A stretch of DNA of 64,000 bases from Spisula solida. Lineage: Eukaryota; Mollusca; Bivalvia; Venerida; Mactridae. Below are positions 24,601-36,179 of the stretch, piece after piece. The notes beneath the pieces were generated by a model. The model was not told the DNA's origin, made no database searches, and saw only the letters and a list, made by a program, of their open reading frames with translations. How positions within the stretch are numbered: the first letter of the stretch is position 1; every line of letters begins with the position of its first letter. The translations under genes were made by a program, and so were the position numbers. The stretch lies in NCBI GenBank assembly GCA_947247005.1, contig OX365955.1, positions 7,140,001-7,204,000 of the forward strand, given 5' to 3'.

Positions 24601-25620
24601 ATTATCAGGGGTCTTGCAGTTCCAAAATAATACAGATTTGCTGCAATTGAAAAAAATGAACTTTTCTGCACAAAATAAAAAATAATTGATGAAAAAATTC
24701 AAAGTATTGACTAAGTTATGTTCATTTGAAATTTCATAAGCTGAATTTTAACAATAGAACTAGGTTGATTGTAGAGATGTGTGCTTATAGGGTTTTATTT
24801 GACCTCAGAGTACTTAAATTTCCTAAAAGCCAAATTTTGACTTTCAAGAGTCAGACTGAAAATCCTGTACAATATCAATATAGGAATGACACTTGCAATT
24901 CGGCGAGATATTTCATTATGAAATCATAATTATACAAATGTATGACTGTTTTCCTATGAATAGTGTTTATTTTGTGCTTTCAATGGATTATGGAGATTTT
25001 GCAGTGAAAATAACAGTGAAATTACCACTTTGTTATTTTCACTGTTTAGAAGCTGGTTCCAGTATCATGCAGAAAAAGAAACGTAACATCAACGGCACCG
25101 GGCTTTAAAATATGCGTTACGTCATCATGACGTCATAATTCTCACGTCGTGATTAATTAAGCCATTTAAAGCACATATTTAAGAGAAATGAAGGCTTGTA
25201 ATAAACAGAAATTTTTTAATTTTTGGTGAAAGATCAACTTTATTTCACTCGTGATCACAGAAAATTAAATTTTCTCTCGTGGCTACGCCACTCGTGAAAA
25301 TATTGATTTTCTGTGATCACTCGGTGAAATAAAATTCGATCTTACACCAAAATCAACAAATATCCTCTATTTATTATTGATATTTTTCACAGATTTAGAA
25401 GTCACATATATTTATTTGAACAGTCTTATCACATCACAGGTTTTTGTCTGTGAACTTATTGTTTGAAATTGAGTTTACAAGTTGGTCAATTTGAAGTGAT
25501 ACATCAACATTTGTCAAGATTACACAAGATGACTTTAATTTAAAATAAGAGTGTTTTTGTTTTTTGAAATGTAAGTTAAAATCCCCAGTACATCATATAG
25601 TGTCTGTTGATCTACATGTA
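21626..25620. other. MINDY 3' UTR and intergenic sequence
   Basis: The 3' UTR of the MINDY gene begins here; no single poly(A) signal stands out. A molluscan-style repeat fragment lies at about 22370-22620 (ACTGATGCAGGAGGCATATT, then TTGACATACTTGTTTACCAT). A degenerate CAGGGG-type left end lies at 24606 but lacks its right end. CRE-like TGACGTCA occurs at 25128. Open frames are short, with no recognisable protein. Confidence 0.5.
25205..25360. repeat. Palindromic repeat
   Basis: The left arm has TTTTTGGTGAAAGATCAACT and TTTCACTCGTGATCACAGAA. The right arm has TTTTCTGTGATCACTCGGTG and GATCTTACACCAAAA. The centre also pairs, CGTGGCTACGCCACTCG. The ends are not sharp and no target duplication is seen. 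Confidence 0.65.
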
Positions 25621-25640
25621 CTTAGTGAGTATCACCAGTT

Positions 25641-25853
25641 GTTGCTAAATCACTCTCTTTCTCAATATTTCGACCTTATGAGGTTTTCTTCAGAAAATGT
25701 AACACTAAACTTTACATAATTTTGTAGTACTGATAGCATCAATGCATAACTTGATATCAATACTACAGAATTATGTAAAATAATTTTAGTGTTACATCTC
25801 CTGACAAGGACCTCATAAGGTCGAAATATTGAGAAACAGACTGATTTAGCAAC
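25641..25853. mobile_element. 213 bp foldback MITE
   Basis: GTTGCTAAATCA and TTTCTCAATATTTCGACCTT at the left are inverted at the right (AAGGTCGAAATATTGAGAAA, TGATTTAGCAAC). Internal segments around ATAATTTTGTAGTA pair as well. No target duplication is obvious. Confidence 0.7.
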
Positions 25854-26745
25854 ATGCATTATTGTGATCCCCTAATAAGCCTAGGTCCCACTGAGCATTT
25901 TTGCCTCAGTGATGTACTCCCGTTTAAAATTAATGGGCTATCAGGAAACCGGGAAAAGGTACCTTGTGGTCAGGGAAGTCATGAGACAGTTTGTAATATT
26001 GGAAGGAATTGTGATGAATCGGGTAGTATTGGAAGAAAACGAGAGAACATCGCCGATCTGGAATTCCTCAGTGGGACCTAGGATTTAGGGATATTTTATG
26101 ACAAGGTATTGCCAACGTTTTGTAAAACACTGACCCAATAGTACACAATATCAGTACCCGTATTATCAACACCTTGTGAATTAACCCTTTACTCAATATG
26201 TACACCTATTCCTGTCCCTACGTAATGTTCATCAACAATTATTTTCCAATTATGAGTATAGAGAGGGGAGGCAATCCAATTACAGAAATGAACTTTACGA
26301 GACATCTTATCATGGAACGGCATTCTATATTTGTCCCAAAAAGCTGCACATAAGATGTGTTCACATTTTAGCTCATCTCTTACCTAAACAGATCAAAATG
26401 TATGGAGTAAAGTGTAAACTAGAGTTGAAATTTGACTCTGTCTGGTTTAGTTTCACCTTGTTTTTGTCTTGTTTTTCATGTCTGTTTTGTCACATTCCTT
26501 GTTCTTATTTTGTCCATTCTGTCAAGACTTTGTGATATATCCATTTTTTATTTCATGCATGCAGTTTTCATCTTTTTCTTATTAATTATTAAATGATCAA
26601 AAATAAAGATCAAAAGCTCATAAAATGGTTATTTTTCTGATGGACCTTATCACCCAATTTTCCAGCTGGTCACACAATTTCTCTATTTATATTTGTGATA
26701 TGGGATTTATCCTTCGTTTGACTGAAACAATATTTCAGTAAATCA

Positions 26746-26973
26746 CTGGCTTAGAATGAGAAGGTCGTAAGAACAAAATCGATATTTTAAGAAAACAAGA
26801 AAAAACAGTCTGAAAACTACTCTTTACTAAAACAAGCTATTTCAACTTCAGTTTGGTCAACATTTGTATGAAAGTAGGCTCATAAGAAGCGCCTTGGGAT
26901 GCAGATTTCAAATATGCGTGAGTTTTATAAGGTCGTAAGTAGCACAAGTTACGACCTTCTCATTCTAAGCCAG
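26746..26973. mobile_element. MITE of the CTGGCTTAGAATGAGAAGG family, copy 1
   Basis: The left end is CTGGCTTAGAATGAGAAGG and the right end CCTTCTCATTCTAAGCCAG, perfect inverses. Other copies are at 29949-30196 and 42164-42355. It is about 228 bp, non-coding. Confidence 0.75.
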
Positions 26974-27261
26974 CGAAAGATGGGGACTACATAGACTACC
27001 CATACATTATCCTGATACCTTTAAGCCAACCTCTCCTGGAACTACCGATACCTTTATACACCAAGCACCAAGCAAGTTACTTATACAAATACCATTTTAA
27101 CAGCATTAGTAGTATCAGTATTTCATAGCTTGGGACAATCTTATCCATACACTTGTGTTCTCAATATGAACACACTAACCACCAGTTCATATGAACAGTT
27201 TCTCTGGAGTTTCATGATTAACCAGTTCTGATCACAGGTCTGTGAAGTGTCCTAGCCTAAC

Positions 27262-27275
27262 TATATATATATATA
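27262..27275. repeat. (TA)n microsatellite
   Basis: A short TA run borders the left end of the element at 27276. A second TA run at 27778-27799 borders its right end. TA runs favour insertion of TA-targeting elements. Confidence 0.8.
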
Positions 27276-27777
27276 CTACTCAAAATTTGATAAGGGCCAA
27301 GAAAGTTTCCATTTGAATATTTTGCTAATTGAATAAATTTGACTGGTAGAATTTTCAAAAACATAATGCTACATATGCAACATTGTAAACCAATAAAGAT
27401 TACTTCAAAATTTAATGTCTAAGTGCTGATAAGCCCAACCCCATTAAAATGTTTGTGCTGCATTCAAGCCTCTGTAGTAACGGAATGCGGTCATTTTCTT
27501 GGCATTTTGGGTCTTACACGTTATGGTAATAAAAACGGGATAAAGATTTCAATGTTAATTTAGCCACTTTGGTCCCCAGCAATAGGGCTTATCAGTTACC
27601 TGGAAAACGACGTCATTTTGGCAATGCGTATCAAATGCAAGACATCAAGCTTCGAACTTTAGAAGCAGATAAGATGGTATTTTAATAATTGCACAACGTT
27701 TTCTTCATCGGTGTTGTACATATAACGTGAGAATGACATCAAAATCAATTTCTTGGCCCTTAGCAAAGTTTGAGTAG
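27276..27777. mobile_element. TA-flanked Tc1/mariner-type MITE, 502 bp
   Basis: The left end CTACTCAAAATTTGATAAGG (continuing GCCAAGAAA) matches the inverse of the right end, which contains TTTCTTGGCCCTTAGCAAAG and TTTGAGTAG. TA is found on both sides inside TA microsatellites. No coding frame is visible. Confidence 0.7.
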
Positions 27778-27799
27778 TATATATATATATATATATATA

Positions 27800-28550
27800 C
27801 AGTCTAACTTGTAATAGCGACCACGCGTATTAAGCGACCTTTGTCTTAAACGACCGGTCTAAACTCCTCCCGATCGTATTTGTTCTATTTTCCTATTGTA
27901 TTAAGCGACTTTTGTCTAACGCGACCAACGGCCACTGTTTAAGCACCATAATTGATTGGCCAAACTTTATTAAGCGACCGAAATAAATTGTATTACACTC
28001 GGGTCGTCTGTAGTGAAAGGTTGTTAATTAACTTATACCTCGTCATAAATCATTGTTTGTTCACACTTCAGAGTTTGTCTTTTGTTAACTGGACCTCAAT
28101 TAACAGCATTGATAATCACCATTGTGTCCGCAGGGCATGTAATATAGATGGTTTTTAATCCGATTACACACATTATTACGGATTAATTGTTGTATCTTTG
28201 TCACCGTCCATTTCGAAAGGGCTAAAACCCGGTCTATTCTGTGTGTTTTTTATCTTCGAGTGTAAGCAAAACTGATTTATACGAGAGTGATTGAATTGTG
28301 TAATATATGAGGTTTATTAAAATGATAAATTGAAATGTTTATGAAGACGATGCATACAAGTATTGACTCATCATAAAACTTATTTACACACTTATGTTTA
28401 TCAATTGAAGTTCAATAGTATTCGGACAGCCTAAAATCGGAAATTCGTTAACGACACTCAATGTTTCTAACTTTTGCGTTAAACGACCATTCCGTTAAGC
28501 GACCGTTTTCAGACCTTCCCAAGGGTGGTCGTTTAATACAAGTTTGACTG
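27800..28550. mobile_element. pogo/Tigger-like non-autonomous element, 751 bp
   Basis: It opens CAGTCTAACTTGTAATAGCG and closes with TTAATACAAGTTTGACTG, inverted, with TA outside. CAGT...ACTG ends plus subterminal GCGACC/GGTCGC repeats fit pogo-type elements. No DDE transposase frame is present. Confidence 0.65.
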
Positions 28551-28556
28551 TATATA

Positions 28557-28823
28557 CAGGGGTCCTATTATTCCGGATTAATCCGGAATTCCGGATTTGC
28601 TGCAATAGAAAGAATGAACTTTTTTGCAGAAAATAAAAGTTATTTGAAAGAAATATACCTAATATTGACTGAGTTATGGTCATTTGAAACTTTTTATGCT
28701 AAATTTTGACAATAGAACTATTTTTGAAACTGAGTTTTGGTGTAGATATGTGTACTTATAGCATTCAAAACAGACTTTCGTCTAATATTCAGGATTGGGC
28801 ATTATGCCTCAGTAGAACCCCTG
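28557..28823. mobile_element. CAGGGG-family MITE, copy 3, 6 bp target duplication TATATA
   Basis: The ends are CAGGGGTCCTATTATTCCGG and TAGAACCCCTG. TATATA lies at 28551-28556 and 28824-28829. This is the best-preserved copy and serves as the family reference. The left duplication abuts the pogo-like element. Confidence 0.8.
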
Positions 28824-29948
28824 TATATACAAACAGTGTGATAGATATAGGTGAGCTAGGACATTTCATGGACCTGTGGCTCTGTCTTACTCCCTGTAGA
28901 GGACATGACCGGAGCCAATGTCAGGTAAATCTCTCCCGTAAAATCATAATTTGTCATGTACCAGTCTAGCACTTGAGTGAGCTAGCTGGACTGGTCTAAA
29001 TAGTGTGTATATTATATAATATACCAGTAGGCAATTTGTAAAATAAAAAAATCTTATTTTTTTCCAAATAATATTCTTATAAAATTAACATCTGTGCGTA
29101 CATTTGAATATAATAGAACACAAATAAATACTGTATGTGTAACTAACATATATGATAATGTATAAATTAAGAAATAAATGGGCTTCTGACAAAGATTAGC
29201 AAGGCATACCCGGTAGCATTAGGTATATCAAGAGTAGTGACCTCATACCTGGCAGGTGCTCCATTTATGACATCATAGTGGTAAACAAGTAGCATACTCT
29301 CTTAGAATAAGACTGGTTAAGATAGGATTGCATCTTAAGTCATGGTAGAATAGAAATATTCAAACGCTGTTGATTTTTGCTCTGATGCTAGGTTATTGAC
29401 CACTCAGACCTTTGTGGTCAATATTAACCTATGTGACAGAACACCCAGCCGTAGTTAAATAGCCAGTTCACTACAGTTTTCCATATTTCATTTCTTAATA
29501 TGAAATGGATACACAATATACCTTTAAAGGCTAAAATAAACAACAGCTATCACTAAAGGTGATTGTCTGTCAGGGAATATGCTAGTTTCTGAGACTTGTG
29601 AAGTTTCATTGAAATCCCACCAATGGTAACAGGGAAATAGTGGCTAAAGTGTACTGGAACCATGCAGAGGAAAAAACAGCACTAAATGCAATACTAGAGC
29701 AAACAAATAAGAAATAAATATCAAATACACCTACATCTACATTGAAAGTCTAATTCTTGGTTATATAACTTAAAAGAATTGTAGAAAATATATACGTCAT
29801 GTATCATGAGTATTTGAACACAAAGTGATAAAATCAGACAACTATGGCAAGCCAGAACAGTTCTATTATACGTCGTATGTGCAATAAACATTTGTAAATT
29901 GCACTGCACATTTCAAATGCTTTAATGAATATGAACATCTAAATATAG
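28824..29948. other. Intergenic AT-rich sequence
   Basis: No exon or repeat structure is recognised. A short direct repeat pair with AGACCTTTGTGGTCAATA-like text occurs near 29400. The small open frames have no recognisable features. Confidence 0.4.
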
Positions 29949-30196
29949 CTGACTTAGAATGAGAAGGTCGTAAGTACAAAATCGATATTTTGAGAATACA
30001 AGAAAAATACTGTCTGCAAACTACTCTTTACTGGAAAACAAGCTTTTTCAACTTCAGTTTGGTCAACATGACCAGTTCCGATTTTCATGAAAATAAGCTT
30101 ATATTTATAACAAGCACCTTGTGATGCAGATTTCAAAATACGCATGAGTCTTATAAGGTCGTAATTTGCACTTACGACCTTCTCAGTATAAGCCAG
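29949..30196. mobile_element. MITE of the CTGGCTTAGAATGAGAAGG family, copy 2
   Basis: The left end is CTGACTTAGAATGAGAAGG and the right end CCTTCTCAGTATAAGCCAG. The interior is colinear with the 26746 copy, including TTTCAACTTCAGTTTGGTCA. It lies about 190 bases past the TMEM101 stop and may be inside its 3' UTR. Confidence 0.75.
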
Positions 30197-30386
30197 CGAC
30201 ATCTCCTAAAACATATCAAACGTTATGGTATAGATCTATACATTGTATTTGATTAAAATAAATTGAGCATTGAAGACAGTTCTCAAATATTAAAACCCTT
30301 GGTCCATGGACAGACTGGAATATATCTTAGAGTTAGAACTTTCCTTGAATATAATAAGAGTGAAATATTGAGGCCGTAATCTTGAT

Positions 30387-30923
30387 TTATTCTTGTTTGT
30401 CATGTTTATCTTCAACATTTTTACCCTCCTCTTCCTGCTCCTCGTGAGCCAATCGGATTGCTTCATTGTCTTCTGCCGCGAGATTCTCATAATGATTCAT
30501 TAACACAAAGAACCCTACGATTATATTGATGCTGTCGATAACAAGTCGCACCTGTGTCCAATACGCCATGCCGCGATACGACCAGTATGACAACTTTCCG
30601 TCCACAAGCAATGTGACAGTACTCAGAAGGAATGCCATGGTCATTGATATATCCTTTAGAAAGTAACCAGAAAGAAAACAGAGTCCACAGCACGCATACA
30701 TCAGAGTGAGAAAATATCGAGCATAATCACCCCCTGGAATATGCTCCATGATTGCACGTCTATCTTCGTAGCTTTCGTTTATGAGATAAGCACTACCTAA
30801 AAGGTACACAGCTACACACAGTTCACCAAGTCTTTGAATCAATTTGTTATCTCTATTGCTTTTGATAAAAGAATAGATGAGATATATTCCCAAACAACCG
30901 AGATGTCGTCCTGATATCCGATT
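30387..30923 (-). CDS. TMEM101: TMEM101 exon 3 (most of the membrane domain)
   Basis: The acceptor TCTTTTCCAG is followed by NRISGRHLGCLGIYLIYSFI. It encodes five or six hydrophobic segments, the HIPGGDYARYF loop and FLSGYFLKD, then an acidic/basic cytosolic-type tail and TAA at 30387-30389. Confidence 0.9.
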   Translation of the reverse strand, partial: NRISGRHLGCLGIYLIYSFIKSNRDNKLIQRLGELCVAVYLLGSAYLINESYEDRRAIMEHIPGGDYARYFLTLMYACCGLCFLSGYFLKDISMTMAFLLSTVTLLVDGKLSYWSYRGMAYWTQVRLVIDSINIIVGFFVLMNHYENLAAEDNEAIRLAHEEQEEEGKNVEDKHDKQE

Positions 30924-33900
30924 CTGGAAAAGATTAAGACATGAATAAAATTTTGGATTAATACACTTAATCTACTAAGTATAACTAAAGCTGGTTTTAT
31001 GTTTTTAAGGGGTTTCATCTAACCCTTCATTTGATGTTTTGACCTCTAAAATTAAGAAAAAAGCTAATTTGAGCCTTAGAATTTTTACTGATCAAGTGAA
31101 TAAATTATATTTCCTTTAGCTATTAAATGATAAAATCCAGAACAAAATTATCAAAATTAGACCTGTCGCCTCTTGGCAGACTATTATACCCTGCCTGCAA
31201 AGAGTCATATGATGAGGTTGTTCATCTGTGAACATTTGAAGAGAATTGTGCCAAAACTATAAAGGGAGCTGCGTCCACAAGATTGCAAGAACGGACAGAT
31301 CGATAAGCTGAATCCCGTATAAACCTGTGAGGGTGGTAAAACCATAACAAAAATACCCTTGCAATTCAGCATCTTGTAAGACCCCTGACTTAAGAAGTGG
31401 TACCCAGAATTAGGATACAGTAACACATCTATTTTTAAGAAACAAGATCACTACATGAGACTTGGCCATAAATTTTAAACTTAAAGTCACATTAGGCCTT
31501 AAACGGCTATTTTCAAAAAGCAATAACTAGGTAACCTATTCGAAGAGCCATGATTTTTGAGCATTTTAGTTGAGTCCTAAAGGTGGAAAACACCTGTCAC
31601 ACCATAAGATGGGAGAAAACAAAATACAACCTCCAGTTGGTTTGCTTACAAAATAATGAATTGTAAACAAAACTGCACAATTTATTATCTAAGGGAAGCA
31701 ACTCTTGCAAAATTAGTATTTAGGCATCTATACATTTTACATAAATGTGATTTTGGCATACTATTTTGACAGATACATTTAACATTCTGTCGTCAATTAT
31801 TGGTCATTTGTGAAAAATATCCCAATTCCTTATGATTAGTCTGTTTACTGAATGATCGGAAAAAAGGTCTTGGGAGAGATAATGTGGCTTTAAAACACAT
31901 ACTTACCCTAACATGTCTGGAATAGTTGAACTGTTTATTTGTGTATGCATTAAATGTGAGATACACCAATGCTGCTGAGTACATCATACATGCTACCCGA
32001 ACTTGTAACTTTGCTGTCATGAATACACCAGAAATAAAACACAAGGCAGCCACAGTGTATATAATGTTAGGATCCATAGGTGGATACCTGAAAACAGAGG
32101 TCAAATACTACTCAATAAAATGAAACAATGACTTTAAAAAAAAATATCAACCCTTTACTGCATCAGGGATTTTTCCTGTTAAGTAGGGGCCTTATAAAGT
32201 GTATTCCACAGGAGATGGTCTTATTATTGAGGTAGTCTTTTAACAGAGTTTTCACTGTACTGTGCATAATGAACCTTGTACCATTAACAGAACTTCTCGC
32301 TTTTTCTCAACCACAGTCATAAGTGGACTTTCCATCACAGTTGCAGTAAAATTTCCAACAGCTTTATTTTTGTTAATGATCTAATTATGGTCATCACAGA
32401 TACTTAATTGGGGTCTTCACCCCTGAATTAAAAAATCTGTGATCTTTAAGCAATAGAGGAATGACATAGATCTTTTATTTATCTCAAACACATTTAACAA
32501 ATGTTTGTTTGATTAGTGTATGGGTCTTGAAATACCACAATAAAAATATATTCAGGCACATATCAGGATGGAGCGTAGTCTAGATCCCAGGTGAAATTGG
32601 GATTTCCTCTCATTTATTTGATATGCAGGTGTGACAACCACAGGTGCAAGACACAAAATCAAATTTGGCTCCAATAGGCCTATTATTATACATAATGGAA
32701 GTGGCTATTCTTACGGGCCCGTAAGAATAGCCTCGGAGGCTATTCTTACGGCTCTGTAAGAATAGTGAAATAGCCTTGGACTCGCTATTCTTACGGCAGT
32801 TTTATACACAGTTATAGTTATTTAATGAATATATATGACACATTTAAAGCGATAACCATTAACATCTTTTTCAAAATGAATGAACACAAGTATAAAAAAC
32901 TGCGGTTCGAGGAGTCCTTGTGTAATTGGAATTCCTTTGTATAACTTGTATAAAGTCAACCGGCAAACATGACAGAAATGACAGATGTCTTTGAAATATA
33001 ATGTGATAATTAATCTTCTTCGTAATATTGTCATTATCATTGTACTGTAACTTTCAGTAAAGAAATTATCAGTAATTTTCGACCTGTACCTTAACAAAAG
33101 AACGTTAATTAACTTTAGGTGTTAACTTCCTAGTCTGTTCCACGGAGCTGAATAGCAAACAGTAAATTCGTCGTATAAGGCGTGGAATAGTAAATTTTAA
33201 AATTCCTAGATTTTGAGCAACTGTGTAGTTGTTGCATAAAATCTAAACGGAAAATAAACGCTTTATCACTATGATAACCACAACGGCTTCCTCATTAATT
33301 TCGTGATTGGAGAAAAATCCTCGCCTTCGGAAGACTTAGAAAGTGTTACAGTTGTATTCATAGATTAGAGGCAGAGATCGAGTTCCGGTCATAGACATTC
33401 AAAGTAAGTCACTGTTTTTATTATTCATCACAGGAGCGATAATTTAACAACTAATGTTTATTAACATTCTATTGTTAAGGTACAGATCGAACATTACTTA
33501 AAGGAGATCGGTACATTTGAATAAAACAGCCGTAAGAATAGTCATTCGCGGGCGGATCGCTATTCTTACGGGAGAGCCGTAAGCATAGCCTGAGAGGCTA
33601 TTCTTACGGGCCCGTAAGAATAGTCACTTCCATACATAATAGGCCTATTGGAGCCAAATTTGATTTTGTGTCTTGCACCTGTGGTGACAACATTTACAAC
33701 TTTTGTATAGCCACGCCTACCATTAGATACGAGACATTTAAAGTCCTATTAAACTGAATTCATCAACCAAATACCTAATTAAGGTAAATTGTGTAGCTGA
33801 AATTGAACCCATCAGTGTATAACCATATCAGAAAATAATTTATTTTTTTCAAGTCGCCATTAGGTTTTTTAATAAAAACCATTATGCTAAATTGAAAGTA

Positions 33901-34949
33901 TACATATATGTAAAGGATATTCATATCAAAAAATGAAAAAATATTTTATGAAAGGTGTTTTATTTACAATTAAAAATTGTAATTTTTTGTGTCAAAATCC
34001 TTTAAAAAGTACTTACTCAAATTTAATATAAATCACATTGTTGTGTTTTCCAATCTTTTGTCCAGGTGCTCGACTATTTCCCTAATAAATTATATTAATG
34101 ATATCCACACATTGTATAAAAACGTATGACTACTTTATTACTTAAATTGACAAATTTCATTTACACACAGCTGATTATTTTGAAGTGTAAAGTGTGTGTG
34201 TATCTGTTGATTTAGTTAACAAAGGGTACAAAAGGATGACCGTTGAAAATCAATGGGTTTGGCAATGAATTGTTTTGATTGCAACTAATCCCATGAATAG
34301 AAAGTTTCTACACAAATTCCTTCAACAAATGTTAAATACAAAACAGAATTTTAAGTTATACATGGTTTAATATTCAGTGATTTATTGAAAAAATATAATT
34401 GATATACTTTTATTCTATAGTCGATCACCTGGATAATAGATTGGAGAACACAACAATGTGATTTATACTGAAATTGAGTGAGTACATTTTACAGAATTTT
34501 GACACAAAAAATGACAAATTTCAATTGGAAATAAAACACCTTTTATAAAATATTTTTTCATTTTTTGATATGAATATCCTAATATATACTTTCAATGTAG
34601 CGTTATGGTTTTTATCAAAAAACCTGATGCCGACTTGATATTTCCTGATATGGTTATACACTGATGGGTTCAATTTCAGCTACCCAAGTTACCTTAAGAA
34701 CCAATTTTGAAAGAATAATCACTCATAATGCATAAAAAGTGGGCGGGGTAATGTAAACAAACAATTAATGTTAATAAACAAGCCAACAAATCAATAAGTA
34801 TGAGCAAATTCAATGTATACGTACTTTTCCATTTTGAGTGCACGTTCTGCCAACAACATGAGTAATGTTATTGCTTGAAGATATGGAAACTTGGACAAAA
34901 AGAACTCCGGAATCCATGTACCGGCTTTCACGATCCAGGAGGGCGCCAT
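30387..34949 (-). CDS. TMEM101: Transmembrane protein 101 (TMEM101), complete three-exon gene
   Basis: The exons in coding order are 34949-34825, 32087-31907 and 30923-30387, giving 280 residues (human TMEM101 is 257). All junctions are in phase with GT/AG borders. Recognition rests on GIYLI, the downstream EDR-x-x-x-x-x-H-x-PGG and LxFLSGY motifs, and LLVDGKLSYW followed by a W-x-Q/M segment, all in the family order. The protein is hydrophobic with about eight predicted membrane spans and a charged C-terminal tail (EEQEEEGKNVEDKHDKQE). Function is poorly known; the human protein was reported to activate NF-kB when overexpressed. The chosen ATG at 34949 is in AACATGG context and gives an N-terminus like the human one. 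An in-frame longer frame reaches 35054 without a better start. It is convergent with the MINDY gene. Confidence 0.88.
31907..32087 (-). CDS. TMEM101: TMEM101 exon 2
   Basis: It encodes YPPMDPNIIYTVAALCFISG through YLTFNAYTNKQFNYSRHVR, two membrane spans. The acceptor is CTGTTTTCAG and the donor AGG|GTAAGT. It enters with one base completing a Lys codon and leaves in phase 0. Confidence 0.85.
32639..33683. mobile_element. hAT-like foldback element, 1045 bp, 8 bp target duplication
   Basis: GTGACAAC lies at 32631-32638 and again at 33684-33691. The ends CACAGGTGCAAG and CTTGCACCTGTG are perfect inverses, and the arms pair for about 165 bp. Each arm holds several CTATTCTTACGG palindromes. The 700 bp interior has no coding frame. 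It lies in TMEM101 intron 1. Confidence 0.88.
33783..34693. mobile_element. TTAA-flanked foldback element, 911 bp
   Basis: TTAA occurs at 33779-33782 and 34694-34697. The ends GGTAAATTGTGTAGCTGAAA and TTTCAGCTACCCAAGTTACC are inverted, and the arms pair for nearly 300 bp around a loop of about 340 bp. TTAA targeting suggests piggyBac-type mobilisation. No transposase. It ends about 130 bases from TMEM101 exon 1. Confidence 0.82.
34825..34949 (-). CDS. TMEM101: TMEM101 exon 1 (start exon)
   Basis: It encodes MAPSWIVKAGTWIPEFFLSK and FPYLQAITLLMLLAERALKM, including the first membrane span and the LMLLAERA motif, which matches LMLYAERA in human. The donor is AA|GTACGT. Exon 1 and exon 2 are separated by a 2.7 kb intron that is mostly two foldback elements. 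Confidence 0.85.
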
Positions 34950-35099
34950 GTTGGTTATTACAAGTTCCGGATTTTCCCACAGGTCGGAAAATTGTAAACG
35001 AAATTTTACTTCAACTTCCGAACCGGATTGTTTTGTCCTGCAAAGAGAAGTCATTTAAACATTATTTTGAAAACGATTATTGATATTGGACATAAAGTA

Positions 35100-36000
35100 A
35101 AAATAAAAAATAACGCTAGATTTAAATATTTCGTCCGTTATTGAAATATAATTGCGCACCTGTTCCAATTAACAGTTTGCGCGAGAAATTCGTGCGCACT
35201 GGGATTCTGCATGCTTCTAGGGTAATTCATGGCGCACTCCGCAAAACATGTGCATCTATTCAGCAACAAGAAATATTGATAGAATTTGGACGTGCGAAAT
35301 GAATTCGTAATTGTATTGGAGACTAGTCACTAAAGATAACTTCATATGATCTTTTTGCCATGCCTGTACAATGAGTAGCCAATTAACAATATCGGCATGC
35401 CATTTTTGCCAGGGATAATATAACTACTCAATATCATTGATTTCGGCAATGAAATTTTGGCCCAGACGGCTACCGGTAATCATGGCCTAGAATTTTAAAA
35501 ACTGTTTTGACAGATTTTTCGCGGCATTTGACAGCCAATTTTGTTCATTAAGACTTTCGCCTGCACTTAATAATCGTAAAAATAAATCTGATAAAATATA
35601 ACCAAGACCGAAAAATTATTTAAAATACTCCCCATCCTACCGACCCTAATATTTATAATATATTATAATATAATTGTATCTACACATATTTTATTTAGTC
35701 ATAAAATTATTTTTCCCCAAACAAGTTCAATGTTCAAGGTTATAATATAAATACGCGAGCATATTGCAGCTACCTGTAGGTAGTATAATCATAATAATAA
35801 TAATAACAATAACGACGTTATTTAAAGAGGCAACACAGTTGGGTATACCCAATCTTCCCTGTGAGCCTCATATAACATTGACATAATATATGTGCCTTTA
35901 CAAAAGTTACATGAAAGGCAAAATAATAACTATAAACATAATAAGATATATACACAGCTGAAAGAAAGTCAATATATAAAAATGTAACTTAAGGCAGAAG
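35100..36000. other. Intergenic sequence upstream of TMEM101
   Basis: No coding exon is recognised. A short AAT-rich run occurs at 35790-35812. The TMEM101 promoter should lie at the left of this stretch (35060-35300), but no TATA box or other clear motif is visible. Confidence 0.4.
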
Positions 36001-36023
36001 ATCTAATCTGCTATATATACACA

Positions 36024-36179
36024 TTAAATGATGGCATAAAGGTCCTGATAATTAATTAATGTAAATAAGTTAACATTTGCAGATGTTCTTACATCGTAAG
36101 GAAGATAGTTCCATAATTTTGCACCAGAATATGCCAATGATTTTCTGCAAAATTCTAGCCTTGGTTTTGGAACTGTGAG
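36024..36179 (-). mobile_element. LINE ORF2 C-terminus relic, minus strand
   Basis: The 51-codon frame reads LTVPKPRLEFCRKSLAYSGA, then KLWNYLPYDVRTSANVNLFT and a stop. The S-x-x-Y-S-G-A-K-x-W-N-x-L-P block is typical of the last residues of non-LTR reverse transcriptases. The 3' flank on the minus strand runs to about 35830 and ends near an ATT-rich tail (35790-35812), as expected of a LINE. Confidence 0.75.
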
